Shown here piece by piece: positions 7,445 to 19,066 of a stretch of DNA of 64,000 nt. The DNA comes from Nocardioides lijunqiniae. GTDB lineage: Bacteria; Actinomycetota; Actinomycetes; Propionibacteriales; Nocardioidaceae. Positions within the stretch are counted from its first letter, which is position 1, and every line of letters begins with the position of its first letter. The translations under genes and the position numbers were made by a program. The DNA lies in assembly GCF_015024225.1 (NCBI RefSeq), contig NZ_JACJGM010000020.1, forward strand, positions 50,504-114,503. The letters are read 5' to 3'. The notes under the pieces are model-generated. The model was not told the DNA's origin. It saw only the letters and a program-made list of their open reading frames with translations, and did no database searches.

Positions 7445-8599
7445 TCAGCGGAGCAGGTCGCGCCCGATCACCATGCGCTGGATCTGGTTGGTGCCCTCGA
7501 AGATCTGGGTGACCTTGGCGTCGCGGAAGAGGCGCTCGACGGGGTAGTCGCGGGTGTAGCCGTTGCCGCCGAGGACCTGGATCGCGTCGGTGGTGACGCG
7601 CATGGCGGCGTCGCTGGCGGTGAGCTTGGCGATGCTGGCCTGGCGCGAGAAGGGGCGGCCGGCGTCCTTGAGCCGCGCGGCGTGGAGGTACGTCGCCCGC
7701 GCGCGCTCGACGTCCGCGGCCATGTCGGCCAGGAGGAACTGCATCCCCTGGAACTCCCCGACCGCGCGGCCGAACTGCTCGCGCTCGCCGGCGTAGGTCA
7801 CGGCGTGGGCCAGCGCCGCCTGCGCGATGCCGGTGGCCACCGCCGCGATGCCGAGCCGGCCGGCGTCCAGCGCCGAGAGCGCCACCCGCATCCCGGCGCC
7901 CTCGTCGCCGATGCGCTGCGCGGCCGGGATCCGGGCGCCGTCGAAGAGCACCTGGGTCGTCACGTCGCAGTGCAGGCCGAGCTTCTTCTCGGGGGCGCCG
8001 AAGCTCATCCCCTCGGTGTCCGCGGGCACGATGAACGCCGACAGCCCGCGCTTGGGGTCCTCGCCGGTGCGGGCGAACAGGATGTAGTAGTCGGCGCAGG
8101 AGCCGTTGCTGATCCACTGCTTCGTGCCGCTCACGACGTAGGTGTCGGTGGCCGGGTCCAGCACCGCCTTCGTGCGGATGCCGCTGACGTCGGAGCCGGC
8201 CTGCGGCTCGGAGAGGCAGTAGGCGCCCAGCCAGTCGCCCTCGAGCATCCGCGGCAGCCAGGTCGCGCGCTGGTCGTCCGAGGCGTTGGTCGACACCACC
8301 GTCGCGGTGAGGGAGTGCACGCTGGCGCCGACGCCGACGCTGGGCCACGCGGTCGCGATCTCCTCGATCACCTGGAGGTAGACCTCGTAGGACTGCGCGC
8401 CGCCGCCGACGTCCTCGGCGAACGGCAGGCTCAACAGCCCGGAGCGGCCGAGCAGCCGGTAGGCGTCGGCGGGGAACTCCGCGCGCTCCTCCATCGCGTC
8501 CACCTGCGGTGCGAGCTCGCGGGTGGCGATGTCACGGGTCAGCGCGAGGAGCGCCTCGGCGTCCTCGTCGGGCAGCAGTCGGTCCACGGTGGTCGGCAC
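7445..8599 (-). CDS. Acyl-CoA dehydrogenase
   Basis: The ~384-residue flavoprotein has all acyl-CoA dehydrogenase signatures. These are the FAD/substrate segment [19 protein letters not shown], the middle beta-domain with TKQWISNGS, and the C-terminal helical domain with [25 protein letters not shown]. The catalytic glutamate is in IFEGTNQIQ. It removes hydrogens from the alpha-beta bond of an acyl-CoA. A GTG at 8599 is chosen, but the best ribosome site GGGAGG is very close to it, so GTG 8587 is also plausible. The gene follows the sulfotransferase by 38 bp on the same strand. Acyl chain preference is unknown. Confidence 0.9.
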   Translation of the reverse strand: MPTTVDRLLPDEDAEALLALTRDIATRELAPQVDAMEERAEFPADAYRLLGRSGLLSLPFAEDVGGGAQSYEVYLQVIEEIATAWPSVGVGASVHSLTATVVSTNASDDQRATWLPRMLEGDWLGAYCLSEPQAGSDVSGIRTKAVLDPATDTYVVSGTKQWISNGSCADYYILFARTGEDPKRGLSAFIVPADTEGMSFGAPEKKLGLHCDVTTQVLFDGARIPAAQRIGDEGAGMRVALSALDAGRLGIAAVATGIAQAALAHAVTYAGEREQFGRAVGEFQGMQFLLADMAADVERARATYLHAARLKDAGRPFSRQASIAKLTASDAAMRVTTDAIQVLGGNGYTRDYPVERLFRDAKVTQIFEGTNQIQRMVIGRDLLR

Positions 8600-8637
8600 G
8601 CCTCCCACCCTATGACCGCGCCATGAGAGGTCCGTCG

Positions 8638-9801
8638 TCAGCCGGTGACCGCCTCGGGACGCTCGGGCTCGACGCCGTAGCGCTCGGAGTAGCCCGCGAA
8701 CCGCTCCCGCAGCGCGCCCTCGTCGAGGCCGTACTGCGCCACGTCGTAGGCGTGCGCGCCGAAGGCGCCGCGCGGGCGGTCGGCCACCGACGCGGCCATC
8801 GCGTCGAAGGCGCCCGCGCCCGGCTCGAGGCCGAGCGCGGCGTAGAGCGACTCGACGGTGCCGACGGGGTCGCGCGCCAGGTCGGCGTACTGGACGTCGA
8901 GGATCGCGTGCTCCGGGCGACGGGCCCGGAAGTCGTCGATGCGGGCGACGGACTCCTCCAGGGTGTCGGTCCAGTGAGCGGCGATGTAGTCGCGGTGGTC
9001 GGCGTCGGAGAACGTGCTGGACATGGTCGAGATCAGGCTGCACACCGAGCCGGTCAGCACCACCGGGTCCCGGTGCAGCAGCACCAGCCGCGCGTCGGGG
9101 TAGGTGTCGACGAGCGCGTCGAGGGCCAGGGCGTGGTGCGGGCTCTTCAGCGTCCAGCGTCCGCGCACTCCCCCGCTCTGCAGCACCTGGAGCACGGTGC
9201 GGTGGTAGGCGTAGGCCGGGGCGTTGTCGGCCGCGCGCCACCAGGCGCCGTACGACGGGACGTTGGCGATCGCCTCCCAGGAGATGCTCTGGAAGGCCTG
9301 GCCCATCACCGCGATGCACTCGGTGGCGTCGGCCGCGCCCTCGTGGTGGATCTTGCTGATCTCGGGGTTGAGCATCTCGAGCATGTCGACGCCGCCCTGG
9401 GCGGCCTCGACGCGCGGTCCGCTGCGCCGCTCCTCGGGAGCCGGCGGCGGCACCGAGTCGCCCGACTCCCACGCGAGCAGCGCGCGGTTGGCGGGGTCGC
9501 GGTCGAGCAGGTTCGACAGGAACGTCGTGCCGGCGCGGAACATGCCGATCACCACCACCGGCGCCTCGATGCGCTCGTCGAGCACCTCGGGGTGGCGCCG
9601 TGTCCAGTCGACGACCTTGAGCCGGTTGGTGAGGGCGGCGACGACCGCCGGCCCGAGAGCCACACCGCCGAGCTCGTTGAGCTGCGCCTCGTCGTCGAGC
9701 GCGGCGACGTAGTGGTCCAGGCCCGCGCGGAACGCCGGGTCCCCGAAGTCGTCCAGCCCCGTGGCCTCGCTGGCCTGGGCCATCAGCTCGTCGCTGTTCA
9801 T
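8638..9801 (-). CDS. Sulfotransferase family protein
   Basis: The 387-residue protein contains the PAPS 5'-phosphosulfate loop [16 protein letters not shown] (canonical PRSGTT) near residue 90. A later segment, [19 protein letters not shown], fits the 3'-phosphate-binding region. These place it in the sulfotransferase family (PF13469 type) often found in actinobacterial lipid and secondary metabolism. A strong ribosome site GGAGGAG precedes ATG 9801. The start overlaps the stop of the quinone oxidoreductase gene (ATGA), so the two are translationally linked. The acceptor is unknown; neighbours suggest a lipid or CoA-linked molecule. Confidence 0.85.
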   Translation of the reverse strand: MNSDELMAQASEATGLDDFGDPAFRAGLDHYVAALDDEAQLNELGGVALGPAVVAALTNRLKVVDWTRRHPEVLDERIEAPVVVIGMFRAGTTFLSNLLDRDPANRALLAWESGDSVPPPAPEERRSGPRVEAAQGGVDMLEMLNPEISKIHHEGAADATECIAVMGQAFQSISWEAIANVPSYGAWWRAADNAPAYAYHRTVLQVLQSGGVRGRWTLKSPHHALALDALVDTYPDARLVLLHRDPVVLTGSVCSLISTMSSTFSDADHRDYIAAHWTDTLEESVARIDDFRARRPEHAILDVQYADLARDPVGTVESLYAALGLEPGAGAFDAMAASVADRPRGAFGAHAYDVAQYGLDEGALRERFAGYSERYGVEPERPEAVTG

Positions 9802-10841
9802 CGCTCCTCCGTCCGGCCGAGCCGCAGGTCGGCGACCGTGCGCCCCGTCGTACGCCGTGCGGCGTGCGCCTCGAGGGCATCCGCGACGCCGTCCAGGCCG
9901 ATCGTGCGCCCCACGACCGGTCGCACCCGGCCCTCGGCGACCAGCTCGAGCAGCGCCGCGTGCACCCGGGCGCCGGTGGCCGGGGGGAACGGGTTGACCC
10001 CGAATTGGCGGAACGCGCGCGGCACCTCGAGGTAGGCCAGGATCACCCCCATGACGGTCATGTTGGCCATCGACAGCTTGCGCAGGGGACGACCGGTCAG
10101 CCCGGACTCCGGGTCGTCGTTGAAGCCGACCGCGAGGTAGCGGCCGCCAAGCGCGCCGCAGGTCCACATGGTCTCGGTCTGGTCGCCCCCGATGGGGTCG
10201 AAGATGACGTCGGCGCCGCGCTCGCCGGTCTCGTCCATGACCGCGTCGAAGACGCTCTCGGTCTCCTGGTCGACCGCCCGGGCGGCGCCCAGCTCGAGGC
10301 ACAGCCGGCCCTTCTCGGCCCCGCCGGCGACCGCGATGACGCGCGCCCCCGCGGCGACGGCGAGCTGGATGGCGGCGGTGCCCACGGCGCTCGCCCCGCC
10401 GCGGACCACGACCGTCTCGCCCGACCGGAGCGCGGCGCGCTCGTGGAGCGCGAGGTAGGAGACGTGGAACGGCAGGGTGAGGGCGGCGGCCGCCACGTCG
10501 TCGAGCGACGGTGGCGCGTCGAAGACGCTGCCCACCAGCGCCTTCTCGGCCAGCCCGCCCAGCGACTGCGGGCAGATCCCGACGACCCGTCGGCCGAGCC
10601 ACTCCTCCATGCCCGCGCCGGCGGCCTCGACCACGCCGGCGACGTCCATGCCCAGCGTGAACGGCGGTTCGGCCATGACCGCGGCGACGCCGCCGCGGCA
10701 GCGGGCGATGTCGCCGAAGTTCAGCGAGGCGGCCGCGACGTCGACCCGCACCTCGCCCGGCCCCGGCTCCGGGACGGCGACGTCCTGGACCTCGATGGCG
10801 TCACCCGGTGACGCGTGACGGACGACGCGGACTGCGCGCAT
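9798..10841 (-). CDS. NADPH:quinone oxidoreductase-type zinc-independent MDR protein
   Basis: The ~347-residue medium-chain reductase is of the quinone oxidoreductase branch. It has the N-terminal GroES-like segment [23 protein letters not shown], then [12 protein letters not shown], and the nucleotide-binding stretch [18 protein letters not shown]. The structural zinc Cys cluster is absent. It likely reduces an enone or quinone with NADPH. ATG 10841 is preferred over GTG 10847 because GGAAGG stands 5 bases upstream. It overlaps the sulfotransferase gene by 4 bp and is followed by acyl-CoA dehydrogenase, giving a three-gene unit next to a TetR regulator. Confidence 0.87.
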   Translation of the reverse strand: MRAVRVVRHASPGDAIEVQDVAVPEPGPGEVRVDVAAASLNFGDIARCRGGVAAVMAEPPFTLGMDVAGVVEAAGAGMEEWLGRRVVGICPQSLGGLAEKALVGSVFDAPPSLDDVAAAALTLPFHVSYLALHERAALRSGETVVVRGGASAVGTAAIQLAVAAGARVIAVAGGAEKGRLCLELGAARAVDQETESVFDAVMDETGERGADVIFDPIGGDQTETMWTCGALGGRYLAVGFNDDPESGLTGRPLRKLSMANMTVMGVILAYLEVPRAFRQFGVNPFPPATGARVHAALLELVAEGRVRPVVGRTIGLDGVADALEAHAARRTTGRTVADLRLGRTEER

Positions 10842-10904
10842 GGCCACCTTCCCCCGACCCCGACGACGGTGTCCGGGTCGCTCGGAACCTACTGAGAGGG
10901 AGTA

Positions 10905-11531
10905 CTAGGCGTCAACGGTCGGCGCGGTCAGCATCGCGGACGCCATCAGCACCAGGTTGGCGACGAACCGGTCGGTCGGCATCTGGTGGCGGTGATTCTC
11001 GTCGGCGAGCGAGCGCACCCGTCGCGCGACGGTCCCGAGCACGAACGCCGTCATCAGCGCGAAGCGTTCGGAGCGCAGCTCGTCGTCGAGGTCGGGCAGC
11101 CGCTCGCGCAGCGTGCGGTAGACCTCGTAGCCCCCGCTCCCGGCGAGCGCGGCCTCCACCTCGGGGCTGTACGTCGAGGGGTCCTGCTCGGCGAGCTCGG
11201 CGACGATCACCAGGTAGCAGGCCTCGCTGGGCCCCCGCTCGGCCAGCTCCACCGCGGGGCGGACGATGGCCTCGACCACCGCGGCGACGTCCTGGCCCGG
11301 CCGCTCGCGCGCCTGCCGGAGCAGCTCCATCTCGCGCTCCTGGAGGAACGCGTTGTACTGCTCCAGCACCGCGACGAGGAGTCCGTCGCGCCCGCCGAAG
11401 TGGTAGTGGACGGCGCCACGGTTGCGCTGTCCCGCCTGCCGGGTGATCTCGACGAGCGAGGCCGACTGGATGCCCTGGTCGGCGAAGCCCTTCGTCGCCG
11501 CCTCCACGAGTCGCTGCCGAGTGGTCACCAT
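10905..11531 (-). CDS. TetR-family transcriptional regulator
   Basis: The 208-residue protein has an N-terminal TetR helix-turn-helix (RLVEAATKGFADQGIQSASLVEITRQAGQ in outline, then RGAVHYHFGGRDGLL). The C-terminal domain is helical with a TetR_C-like ligand pocket. It sits 63 bp upstream of, and on the same strand as, the quinone oxidoreductase-sulfotransferase-acyl-CoA dehydrogenase genes and may control them. The ligand is unknown, but an acyl-CoA or lipid is plausible from the neighbours. The start is ATG 11531 (a GTG lies one codon upstream). Confidence 0.88.
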   Translation of the reverse strand: MVTTRQRLVEAATKGFADQGIQSASLVEITRQAGQRNRGAVHYHFGGRDGLLVAVLEQYNAFLQEREMELLRQARERPGQDVAAVVEAIVRPAVELAERGPSEACYLVIVAELAEQDPSTYSPEVEAALAGSGGYEVYRTLRERLPDLDDELRSERFALMTAFVLGTVARRVRSLADENHRHQMPTDRFVANLVLMASAMLTAPTVDA

Positions 11532-11618
11532 CACCGCAGCGTAGGGCCTTACGCTGTCAGCCGCCTCAATCCACGGTCAAGTTTTCCGCAAGGCTGCCCG
11601 GCCGTGTGACGCGCTCCG

Positions 11619-12575
11619 TCAGGCGCGCGCCTGCGCGATGGCGTAGAGCGCGACGGAGGCGGCCACACCCGCGTTGAGCGACTCCACGTTGTTGGCCATC
11701 GGGATCGACAGCAGCTGGTCGCACGTCTCGCTCACCAGCCGCGAGAGACCGTCGCCCTCGGAGCCCACCACGAGCACCAGGGGCCCGTCGGCCAGGTCGA
11801 GGTCGGGCAGCGAGACGTCGCCGTCGGCCGCGAGCCCGACGACCATGCAGCCGGCGTCCTGGAAGGCCTTGAGCTGGCGGACCAGGTTGACGGTCTGCGC
11901 GACCGGGATGCGCGCGGCCGCGCCGGCGCTGGACTTCCACGCCGACGCGGTCATGCCGGCGGCGCGGCGCTCGGGGATGACCACGCCGTGCGCGCCGAAG
12001 CCGGCCGCGCTGCGGATGACCGCACCGAGGTTGCGCGGGTCGGTCACCGAGTCGAGCGCCACGATCAGCGGCGGCTCGTGGTTGGCCGCGGCCAGGTCGA
12101 GGAGGTCGTCGGGGTGGGCGTACTCGAACGTGGGGATCCGCGCCGCGAGGCCCTGGTGGACCGCGCCGCTCGTCATCCGGTCGAGCTCGCCCTTGCTCAC
12201 CTCGAGGAGGTTGAGACCGCGCTCGGCGCAGATCGCGAAGACCTCGCGCAGCCGGCCGTCGCGCTCCGCGCCCTCGGCGACGTAGACGGCGGTGACGGGG
12301 ACGTTCTCGCGCAGCGCCTCGACGACCGAGTTGCGCCCGGCCATCCACTCGGCGTCAGTGGTCTTCTTCCGCTGCCTGCTCGCGTTGCTGCCCGTGCGCC
12401 CGCCGGTGCTCTTGGCCTTCTGGTCGGCCTTGTAGGCCTTGTGGTACTCGCGCTCCTTGGCCTTCGGCGTCGGGCCGCGGCCCTCGAGGCCGCGCTTGAC
12501 CCGCCCACCGGACCCGGCGGTCGGCTTCTTGCTGGTCTTGCGGATCGCGCCCTTGCGGCTCGAATTACCTGGCAT
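11619..12575 (-). CDS. rlmB: 23S rRNA (guanosine-2'-O)-methyltransferase RlmB
   Basis: The 318-residue SPOUT methyltransferase has a long Lys/Arg-rich N-terminal extension (residues 1-75) typical of actinobacterial RlmB. It is followed by the substrate-binding domain and the SpoU fold. Motifs are DSVTDPRNLGAVIRSA, LVVGSEGDGLS and PMANNVESLNAG, the last forming the knot and SAM site. It methylates G2251-equivalent of 23S rRNA. Its ATG overlaps the cysS stop (TAATG). The cysS-rlmB pair is conserved across actinobacteria. Confidence 0.93.
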   Translation of the reverse strand: MPGNSSRKGAIRKTSKKPTAGSGGRVKRGLEGRGPTPKAKEREYHKAYKADQKAKSTGGRTGSNASRQRKKTTDAEWMAGRNSVVEALRENVPVTAVYVAEGAERDGRLREVFAICAERGLNLLEVSKGELDRMTSGAVHQGLAARIPTFEYAHPDDLLDLAAANHEPPLIVALDSVTDPRNLGAVIRSAAGFGAHGVVIPERRAAGMTASAWKSSAGAAARIPVAQTVNLVRQLKAFQDAGCMVVGLAADGDVSLPDLDLADGPLVLVVGSEGDGLSRLVSETCDQLLSIPMANNVESLNAGVAASVALYAIAQARA

Positions 12576-13969
12576 TACAACGTCCACCTTGCTCCGGCAG
12601 GGGTGTCCTCGATCTCGATCCCCGCTGCCTTGATCTGGTCGCGGATGGCGTCCGCGCGCGCGAAGTCCTTGTCGGCCCGGGCCTGGGCGCGCTGCTCCAG
12701 CAGCCCGGCGACCAGGGCGTCGACGGCCCCCGAGAGCTGGGTCAGCCGGGCGTCGTCGCCGGAGCCTCCCCACGCCGGGTCGTCGGGGTGCAGGCCGAGC
12801 ACGTCCAGCATCGCGAGGACGTCGGCCACCTGGGCCGAGGCGCCGTCGCCCGCGGCCAGCAGCCGGTTGCCCTCGCGGACGGTGTCGTAGAGGACCGCGA
12901 CGGCCGCCGGCGTACCGAGGTCGTCGTCCATGGCCGTCACGAACGCCTCGGGCAGGTCGCCTTGCTCGCCAACGGGCGCGCGGTCGAGGAAGCCCTCGAT
13001 GCGGCGGAAGCCGGCGGCGGCCTCGTCGAGGGCCTCGAAGCTGAACTCGACGTGGGAGCGGTAGTGGGCCATGAGGAGGTAGAAGCGCAGCTCGATGCCG
13101 CGGTAGCTCTCGAGCACCGCCGGGATCGTGAGCGAGTTGCCGAGCGACTTGCTCATCTTCTCGCCGGCGGTGGTGATCCAGGCGTTGTGCATCCAGTACG
13201 ACGCGAAGGGGCGGCCGGCCGCGCGGGACTGCGCCTGCTCGTTCTCGTGGTGGGGGAAGCGCAGGTCGACGCCGCCGCCGTGGATGTCGAAGGCGGGGCC
13301 GAGGTACTTGCCAGCCATGGCCGAGCACTCGATGTGCCAGCCGGGGCGGCCGGGGCCCCAGGGCGAGGGCCACGCGGCGGTGGCCGGCTCGCTGTCCTTC
13401 TTCCAGCCCTTCCACAGGGCGAAGTCGCGAGGGTCCCGCTTGCCGCGGGGGTCGGCGTCGGAGGCGGCCTCCATGTCGTCGATGCCCTGACGGGTCAGCT
13501 CGCCGTAGGACGGCCACGAGCGGACGTCGAAGTAGACGTCGCCCGACCCGTCCTCCGCGGCGTAGGCGTGACCCTTGGCGATCAGCTCGCCGATCAGCTC
13601 GACCATCTCGGGCACGTGGCCCGTGGCGCCCGGCTCGTACGTCGGCGGCGCGACGTTGAGCGCGGCGTAGGCGCGGTCGAGCTCGCGGTGCATCGCGTAG
13701 GCGAGGTTGTACCAGGGGCGACCCTGCTCGGCGGCCTTGGTGAGGATCTTGTCGTCGATGTCGGTGACGTTGCGGATGAAGGTCACGTCGAGCCCGCGGT
13801 GCCGCAGCCAGCGCTGCAGGACGTCGAAGACCACGCCGGAGCGGACGTGTCCGACGTGCGGCTCGCTCTGCACGGTGAGCCCGCAGAGGTAGAGACCCGC
13901 CTTCCCCTCCTCGAGGGGGACGAAGTCACGGACCTCGCGGGTCGCGGTGTCATAGAGCCGGAACGTCAC
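12575..13969 (-). CDS. cysS: Cysteinyl-tRNA synthetase
   Basis: The 464-residue class I synthetase has the zinc Cys29, a HIGH-type motif (HVGH at residues 38-41), the zinc-site regions HIECSAMA and HHENEQAQS, and the KMSKS loop [10 protein letters not shown] near residue 270. It charges tRNA-Cys with cysteine. It is not the mycothiol ligase MshC paralogue, because the full-length C-terminal anticodon-binding region is present. It overlaps rlmB by one base. In many actinobacteria ispF precedes this gene; here ispF is 3.8 kb away on the other strand. Confidence 0.95.
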   Translation of the reverse strand: MTFRLYDTATREVRDFVPLEEGKAGLYLCGLTVQSEPHVGHVRSGVVFDVLQRWLRHRGLDVTFIRNVTDIDDKILTKAAEQGRPWYNLAYAMHRELDRAYAALNVAPPTYEPGATGHVPEMVELIGELIAKGHAYAAEDGSGDVYFDVRSWPSYGELTRQGIDDMEAASDADPRGKRDPRDFALWKGWKKDSEPATAAWPSPWGPGRPGWHIECSAMAGKYLGPAFDIHGGGVDLRFPHHENEQAQSRAAGRPFASYWMHNAWITTAGEKMSKSLGNSLTIPAVLESYRGIELRFYLLMAHYRSHVEFSFEALDEAAAGFRRIEGFLDRAPVGEQGDLPEAFVTAMDDDLGTPAAVAVLYDTVREGNRLLAAGDGASAQVADVLAMLDVLGLHPDDPAWGGSGDDARLTQLSGAVDALVAGLLEQRAQARADKDFARADAIRDQIKAAGIEIEDTPAGARWTL

Positions 13970-14040
13970 CTGCCAAGTCTAGGAGCCAGGCGTCCCGAGC
14001 CCCGCATCGAGCGGTCAGGCGGCGGCCCGCGATCACGCCT

Positions 14041-14063
14041 GTGACAGGAGTGACGGATGTGAC
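14041..14063. promoter_or_regulatory. Three GTGAC direct repeats with 9-bp period
   Basis: GTGAC occurs at 14041, 14050 and 14059, exactly nine bases apart, directly before the start of the secreted C39-type peptidase gene and between it and divergent cysS. This may be a binding site for an activator or repressor. The spacing does not fit one helical turn, so chance is not excluded. Confidence 0.3.
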
Positions 14064-14076
14064 CTATCGTGGGCAG

Positions 14077-15354
<1,278 letters not shown>

Positions 15355-15421
15355 CGTCGCCCCCCGTGGGCTGAGGAGGGACGACGTCCCGTCTCGAGAC
15401 CCCCGGGCCGTCCAGGCGACC

Positions 15422-16159
15422 TCAGACCGAGTAGCCGCCGTCGACGTCGAGCTTCTGGCCGGTGACGAAGCTGGCGCGGTCGGAGGCCAGGAAGCACACG
15501 GCCTCCGCGATGTCGGCGGCATCGCCGAAGCGGCGCAGCGCGATGTTGCGCCGGGTGATCTCGAGGGCCTGCTCCGACAGCTCCCCCGAGGCGATCAGCC
15601 GCGCGGCCATGCCGTCGGTGAGCATCCCCGGCCCGACGCAGTTGAGGCGCACGCCGTAGCGCCCCTCCTCCGCGGCGAGCGCGCGCACCATCGCCTCCAC
15701 CGCTGCCTTGGGCGCCGACGACAGCCCGTCGCGCACCGGGAAGCGTGACGTGGCGGCGGTGGTCACGGCCACGACCGAGCCGCCGCTGCTGCGCAGGTGC
15801 GGCAGCGCCGGCTGGACGACGGAGAAGAAGCCGGCGGCATCGGCCGCCAGCTGCGTCGCCATGACGGAGGGCTCCACCGTCGACAGGTGGACCATCGGGA
15901 CGTGCGGCCCGGCGGCGTGCACGAGCGTGTGGAGGCCGCCCAGGTCGGCGACGGCGCGCTCCACCACGCCGGCTCCGGCGTCGTGGTCGGCCAGGTCCAG
16001 CTCGTACGCCGGGTGGTCGCCCGCGGGACGACGCGTGCGGTAGGTGACCGCCACGGCCGAGCCGCGCTCGGCGAGCATCGTGGCGATGGCGAGCCCCAGC
16101 CCGCCGCTGCCGCCGACCACGAGCGCGCCGCCGGGGCGGCCCGCGAAGTCGGCGCTCAC
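15422..16159 (-). CDS. SDR-family protein with altered catalytic residues
   Basis: The 245-residue protein has an SDR Rossmann fold: VVGGSGGLGLAIA, VHAAGPH in the NNAG position, and RRFGDAADIAEAVCFLASD with TGQKLDVDGGYS at the end. The active site is unusual. Where classical members have YxxxK this has SSAPK, so Tyr is replaced by Ser, and thirteen residues earlier the usual Ser is Thr. The Lys is kept. The enzyme may be inactive as a dehydrogenase, or use different chemistry. Its GTG start overlaps the stop of the sulfite-oxidase-like gene (GTGA), so both are probably made together. Confidence 0.85.
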   Translation of the reverse strand: MSADFAGRPGGALVVGGSGGLGLAIATMLAERGSAVAVTYRTRRPAGDHPAYELDLADHDAGAGVVERAVADLGGLHTLVHAAGPHVPMVHLSTVEPSVMATQLAADAAGFFSVVQPALPHLRSSGGSVVAVTTAATSRFPVRDGLSSAPKAAVEAMVRALAAEEGRYGVRLNCVGPGMLTDGMAARLIASGELSEQALEITRRNIALRRFGDAADIAEAVCFLASDRASFVTGQKLDVDGGYSV

Positions 16160-17733
16160 GCCGAGACCGAGACGTCGACGCTGTCCCAGCCGGTGGCGCC
16201 GTCGGGGAGGACGTCGCGCTCGACACCGGTCTGCACGAGGCCGTCCTTGTCGGTGGCGCGGACCTGCAGCACGTGGTCGCCGGGCTCGAGCTCGACGAGC
16301 GCCCGCCACTGCACCCAGGTGTCGACCGTCCCGGGGTCGGCGATCTCGCCGGCCTCCCACGGACCGCCGTCGACGGAGACCTCGACGCCCGCGATGCCCG
16401 TGTGCTGGGCCCACGCCACCCCGGCCACGACGACCTCGCCGGGCTCGAGCTCGGCGCCGGAGCCCGGCACGTCGATGCGCGAGGACATCTTGACCGGGCC
16501 GCGCTCGCCCCAGCCCTTGGTGGTCCAGTAGGCCTGGACGTCGGCGAACCGGGTCACCTCGAGGTCGACCACCCACTTGGTCGCGGAGACGTAGCCGTAG
16601 AGGCCCGGCACGATGGTGCGCACCGGGAAGCCGTGCTCGATCGGCAGCGGCTTGCCGTTCATGGCCAGGGCCAGCATCGCGTCGCGGTCGTCGGTGAGCG
16701 CCTCGATCGGGGTGGCGCAGGTCCAGCCGTCGTCCGAGGTCTGGAGCACCGCGTCGGCGCCGGGGCGCACGCCTGCCTCGGCGAGCAGCGTCGCGAGCCG
16801 CACGCCGCTCCACCAGGCGTTGCCGATCAGGGTGCCGCCGACGACGTTGGAGACGCAGTTGAGGGTCACCCAGGCCTCGGTCTTCTCGAAGGCGTTGAGC
16901 TCGTCGAAGGTCACCACGACCTCGCGGTCGACCATGCCGTGGATCCGGACCTGCCACTCGGTCGGGTCGATGACCGGGACCGAGATGGCGGTGTCGATGC
17001 GGTAGAAGTCGTCGGCCCTGGTCAGCCAGGGCGTGACCTCCTCGGTCCCGATGAGGGCGCGCGGAGGGACGTCGGGCGCGGTCACGCCGGGCAGCCGCAG
17101 CAGCCCGCGGATCCGCTCGACCTCGCGCCGTCCGGCGCCGACGAGCCGTCCGAGCACGCCGACGACGGCCACCGCGCCGGCCATGGTGGCGGCACCGACC
17201 AGGAAGCCGCGGCGCGACGAGTCCGGCAGCCCTGCGGGCTGGGGCCGGTCGCCCGGGTCGGTCGGGGACGTCGCGTCGGCCGCGGGGCCTGCAGCGTCCG
17301 CCGTACGCAAGGGGGAGGTGAGCAGCGTCAGGGCCAGCAGCCAGGTCACGAAGCCGACGGCGACCGGGAGCGCGTCGCTGCCGTTGGCGGTGCCCTTCGG
17401 CAGGAGCACGGCCAGGGCGCCGGTGAGGGCCAGCGCGAGCAGCACCAGCGTGGGCGCCCACGTCGAGCGCCGCGACAGGCGCCCCACGAGCGCGAACAGC
17501 CCGACGCTCAGCAGCAGGATCACCCCGACCAGCACCGGCTTGTCACGGTGTCCGAGGACGTCGATGGCGGCCTCGGCCACCGAGCCGGGCGTCAGGCGGA
17601 TCACGTCCTCGGCCACGGCCACGACGGGCGACTCGCGGATGGAGAGCGCGTTGGCCGTCAGGTAGCTGGTGGCCAGCCCCGCCGCGCCGGCCAGGACCCC
17701 GGCCAGCGACCACGCCCAGCGAGTCGTCTTCAC
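16156..17733 (-). CDS. Membrane-anchored sulfite-oxidase-like molybdopterin oxidoreductase
   Basis: The 525-residue protein has four or five N-terminal membrane segments (residues 8-160), a linker with [13 protein letters not shown] that looks like a buried Tat-like or anchor segment, and then the oxidoreductase molybdopterin-binding domain. [15 protein letters not shown] contains the Cys that ligates molybdenum. The C-terminal Mo-co dimerisation domain follows (from about residue 410, [20 protein letters not shown]). It should oxidise or reduce a small substrate at the outer face, with electrons going through an unknown partner. The start is GTG 17733. An atypical SDR overlaps its end. Confidence 0.88.
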   Translation of the reverse strand: MKTTRWAWSLAGVLAGAAGLATSYLTANALSIRESPVVAVAEDVIRLTPGSVAEAAIDVLGHRDKPVLVGVILLLSVGLFALVGRLSRRSTWAPTLVLLALALTGALAVLLPKGTANGSDALPVAVGFVTWLLALTLLTSPLRTADAAGPAADATSPTDPGDRPQPAGLPDSSRRGFLVGAATMAGAVAVVGVLGRLVGAGRREVERIRGLLRLPGVTAPDVPPRALIGTEEVTPWLTRADDFYRIDTAISVPVIDPTEWQVRIHGMVDREVVVTFDELNAFEKTEAWVTLNCVSNVVGGTLIGNAWWSGVRLATLLAEAGVRPGADAVLQTSDDGWTCATPIEALTDDRDAMLALAMNGKPLPIEHGFPVRTIVPGLYGYVSATKWVVDLEVTRFADVQAYWTTKGWGERGPVKMSSRIDVPGSGAELEPGEVVVAGVAWAQHTGIAGVEVSVDGGPWEAGEIADPGTVDTWVQWRALVELEPGDHVLQVRATDKDGLVQTGVERDVLPDGATGWDSVDVSVSA

Positions 17734-17765
17734 ACCCTCGATTGTGGCTCAGGCATCATCGTCGG

Positions 17766-18248
17766 GTGAAGCAGCCCCGGATCGGCATCGGCACCGACGT
17801 CCACCGGCTCGTCCCCGGCGTCCCCCTCCACCTCGCCGGCCTGTCCTGGCCGGACGAGCCCGAGGGCCTCGAGGGCCACTCCGACGCCGACGTCGCGGCG
17901 CACGCCGCGTGCGACGCGCTCCTGTCGGCCGCAGGGCTGGGCGACCTCGGCTCCAACTTCGGCACCTCGGACCCGGCCTGGGCCGGAGCCTCGGGCGCGG
18001 CGCTGCTGGGTGAGACCGCCCGGCGGGTGCGCGCCGCCGGCTACGAGGTCGGCAACGTCGCCGTCCAGGTGATCGGCAACCGGCCGCGGCTCGGCCCGCG
18101 CCGGGCCGAGGCGGAGGCCGCGCTGTCGACGGCCCTGGCTGCGCCGGTGACGGTCTCGGCCACCACCACCGACGGCCTGGGGCTCACCGGGCGCGGGGAG
18201 GGCGTCGCCGCGATCGCGACGGCCCTGCTGCTCGCGGGGACCGACTAG
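17766..18248 (+). CDS. ispF: 2-C-methyl-D-erythritol 2,4-cyclodiphosphate synthase
   Basis: The 160-residue protein has normal IspF length. IGTDVHRL carries the zinc Asp and His, [18 protein letters not shown] the third zinc His, and DLGSNFG and [18 protein letters not shown] the remaining active-site parts. It makes the cyclic diphosphate of the MEP isoprenoid pathway. GTG 17766 is chosen because the codons before it encode nothing conserved. It is separated from ispD (22022) by about 3.8 kb; in many actinobacteria the two are adjacent and both lie next to carD and cysS. Confidence 0.95.
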   Translation: MKQPRIGIGTDVHRLVPGVPLHLAGLSWPDEPEGLEGHSDADVAAHAACDALLSAAGLGDLGSNFGTSDPAWAGASGAALLGETARRVRAAGYEVGNVAVQVIGNRPRLGPRRAEAEAALSTALAAPVTVSATTTDGLGLTGRGEGVAAIATALLLAGTD

Positions 18249-18267
18249 CCGCTCGGGGGTGACGCCG

Positions 18268-18972
18268 TCACTCCCCCAGCTCCACCCGCATGGCGGACGC
18301 CGCCTCGTCGATGATCTCGCGCATGGCCGCCTCGGCCGCCGCGCAGTCCCCCTCGCGCACGGCCCGGGCGACCGCGTCGTGCAGCTCGATCGCGCGCGGG
18401 TTGGGGCGGCTGGGCATCAGCCCGTGGTGGGTGCGGCCGGCGAGGATCTCGGCGACGACGCCCGCCATCGAGCGCAGCATCTCGTTGCCGGCGGCCGCGA
18501 GCAGGGTGCGGTGGAAGACCACGTCGGCGTCGAGGTAGGCCTCGAGGTCGCCGGCGCGACCGTGGACGAGCATGTCGCTGGCCGCCGCCGCCAGCACGCT
18601 GCACTGCTCGGCGGTGGCCCGCTCGGCGGCGAGGCTGGCCGCGACCGGCTCGAAGCCGCGGCGCAGCTCCGAGAGCGACAGGAGCTGGGCGCTGCGCTCG
18701 GGGCTGTCCAGGCGCCAGCGGATCAGCAGCGGGTCGAAGACGTGCCAGTCCGACCGCGGCAGGACGGTCACGCCGACGCGGCGCCGCGAGGCGACCATGC
18801 CCATCGACTGCAGCACCCGGATGGCCTCGCGCGCGACCGGGCGCGACACGGCGTACTCGCGCGCGATGGCCTCCAGCGTCAGCACCCGCCCGGGGGCCAG
18901 GTCGTCGGTGACCAGCCGCATGCCCAGCGCGTCCAGGACGCTGCCGTGCAGGCCGGGCGAGGAGGCGGTCAC
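18268..18972 (-). CDS. FadR/GntR-family regulator, probable gluconate repressor
   Basis: The 234-residue protein has an N-terminal winged helix (LEAIAREYAVSRPVAREAIRVLQSMGMV) and a C-terminal all-helical FCD domain with metal-ligand positions in DADVVFHRTLLAAAGN and ELHDAVARA. It is divergent from gntK-gntP, and the gap between them holds two inverted CTGATCTTT words. That arrangement fits a local repressor released by gluconate or its phosphate. It begins at GTG 18972; a nearby ATG is out of frame. Confidence 0.88.
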   Translation of the reverse strand: MTASSPGLHGSVLDALGMRLVTDDLAPGRVLTLEAIAREYAVSRPVAREAIRVLQSMGMVASRRRVGVTVLPRSDWHVFDPLLIRWRLDSPERSAQLLSLSELRRGFEPVAASLAAERATAEQCSVLAAAASDMLVHGRAGDLEAYLDADVVFHRTLLAAAGNEMLRSMAGVVAEILAGRTHHGLMPSRPNPRAIELHDAVARAVREGDCAAAEAAMREIIDEAASAMRVELGE

Positions 18973-19007
18973 GGGGTCATCCTGACAGGCGGACCCCGGA
19001 AAAAGAA

Positions 19008-19042
19008 CTGATCTTTACCTCACTCGCCCTTGCAAAGATCAG
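19008..19042. promoter_or_regulatory. Putative gluconate operator: inverted CTGATCTTT pair
   Basis: CTGATCTTT (19008-19016) and its exact reverse complement AAAGATCAG (19034-19042) are separated by 17 bp in the gap between the GntR-type regulator and gntK. A further ATGATC overlaps the right copy. The region is AT-rich compared with its surroundings. It is the likely binding site of the adjacent regulator and could control both directions. Confidence 0.6.
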
Positions 19043-19066
19043 ATCATTTGCGGCAGGCTGTGGCTC

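Noticed and set aside
12575..13969. MshC (mycothiol cysteine ligase) instead of CysS
   Set aside because: The protein has the full CysS length and C-terminal domain, and sits next to rlmB as cysS does.
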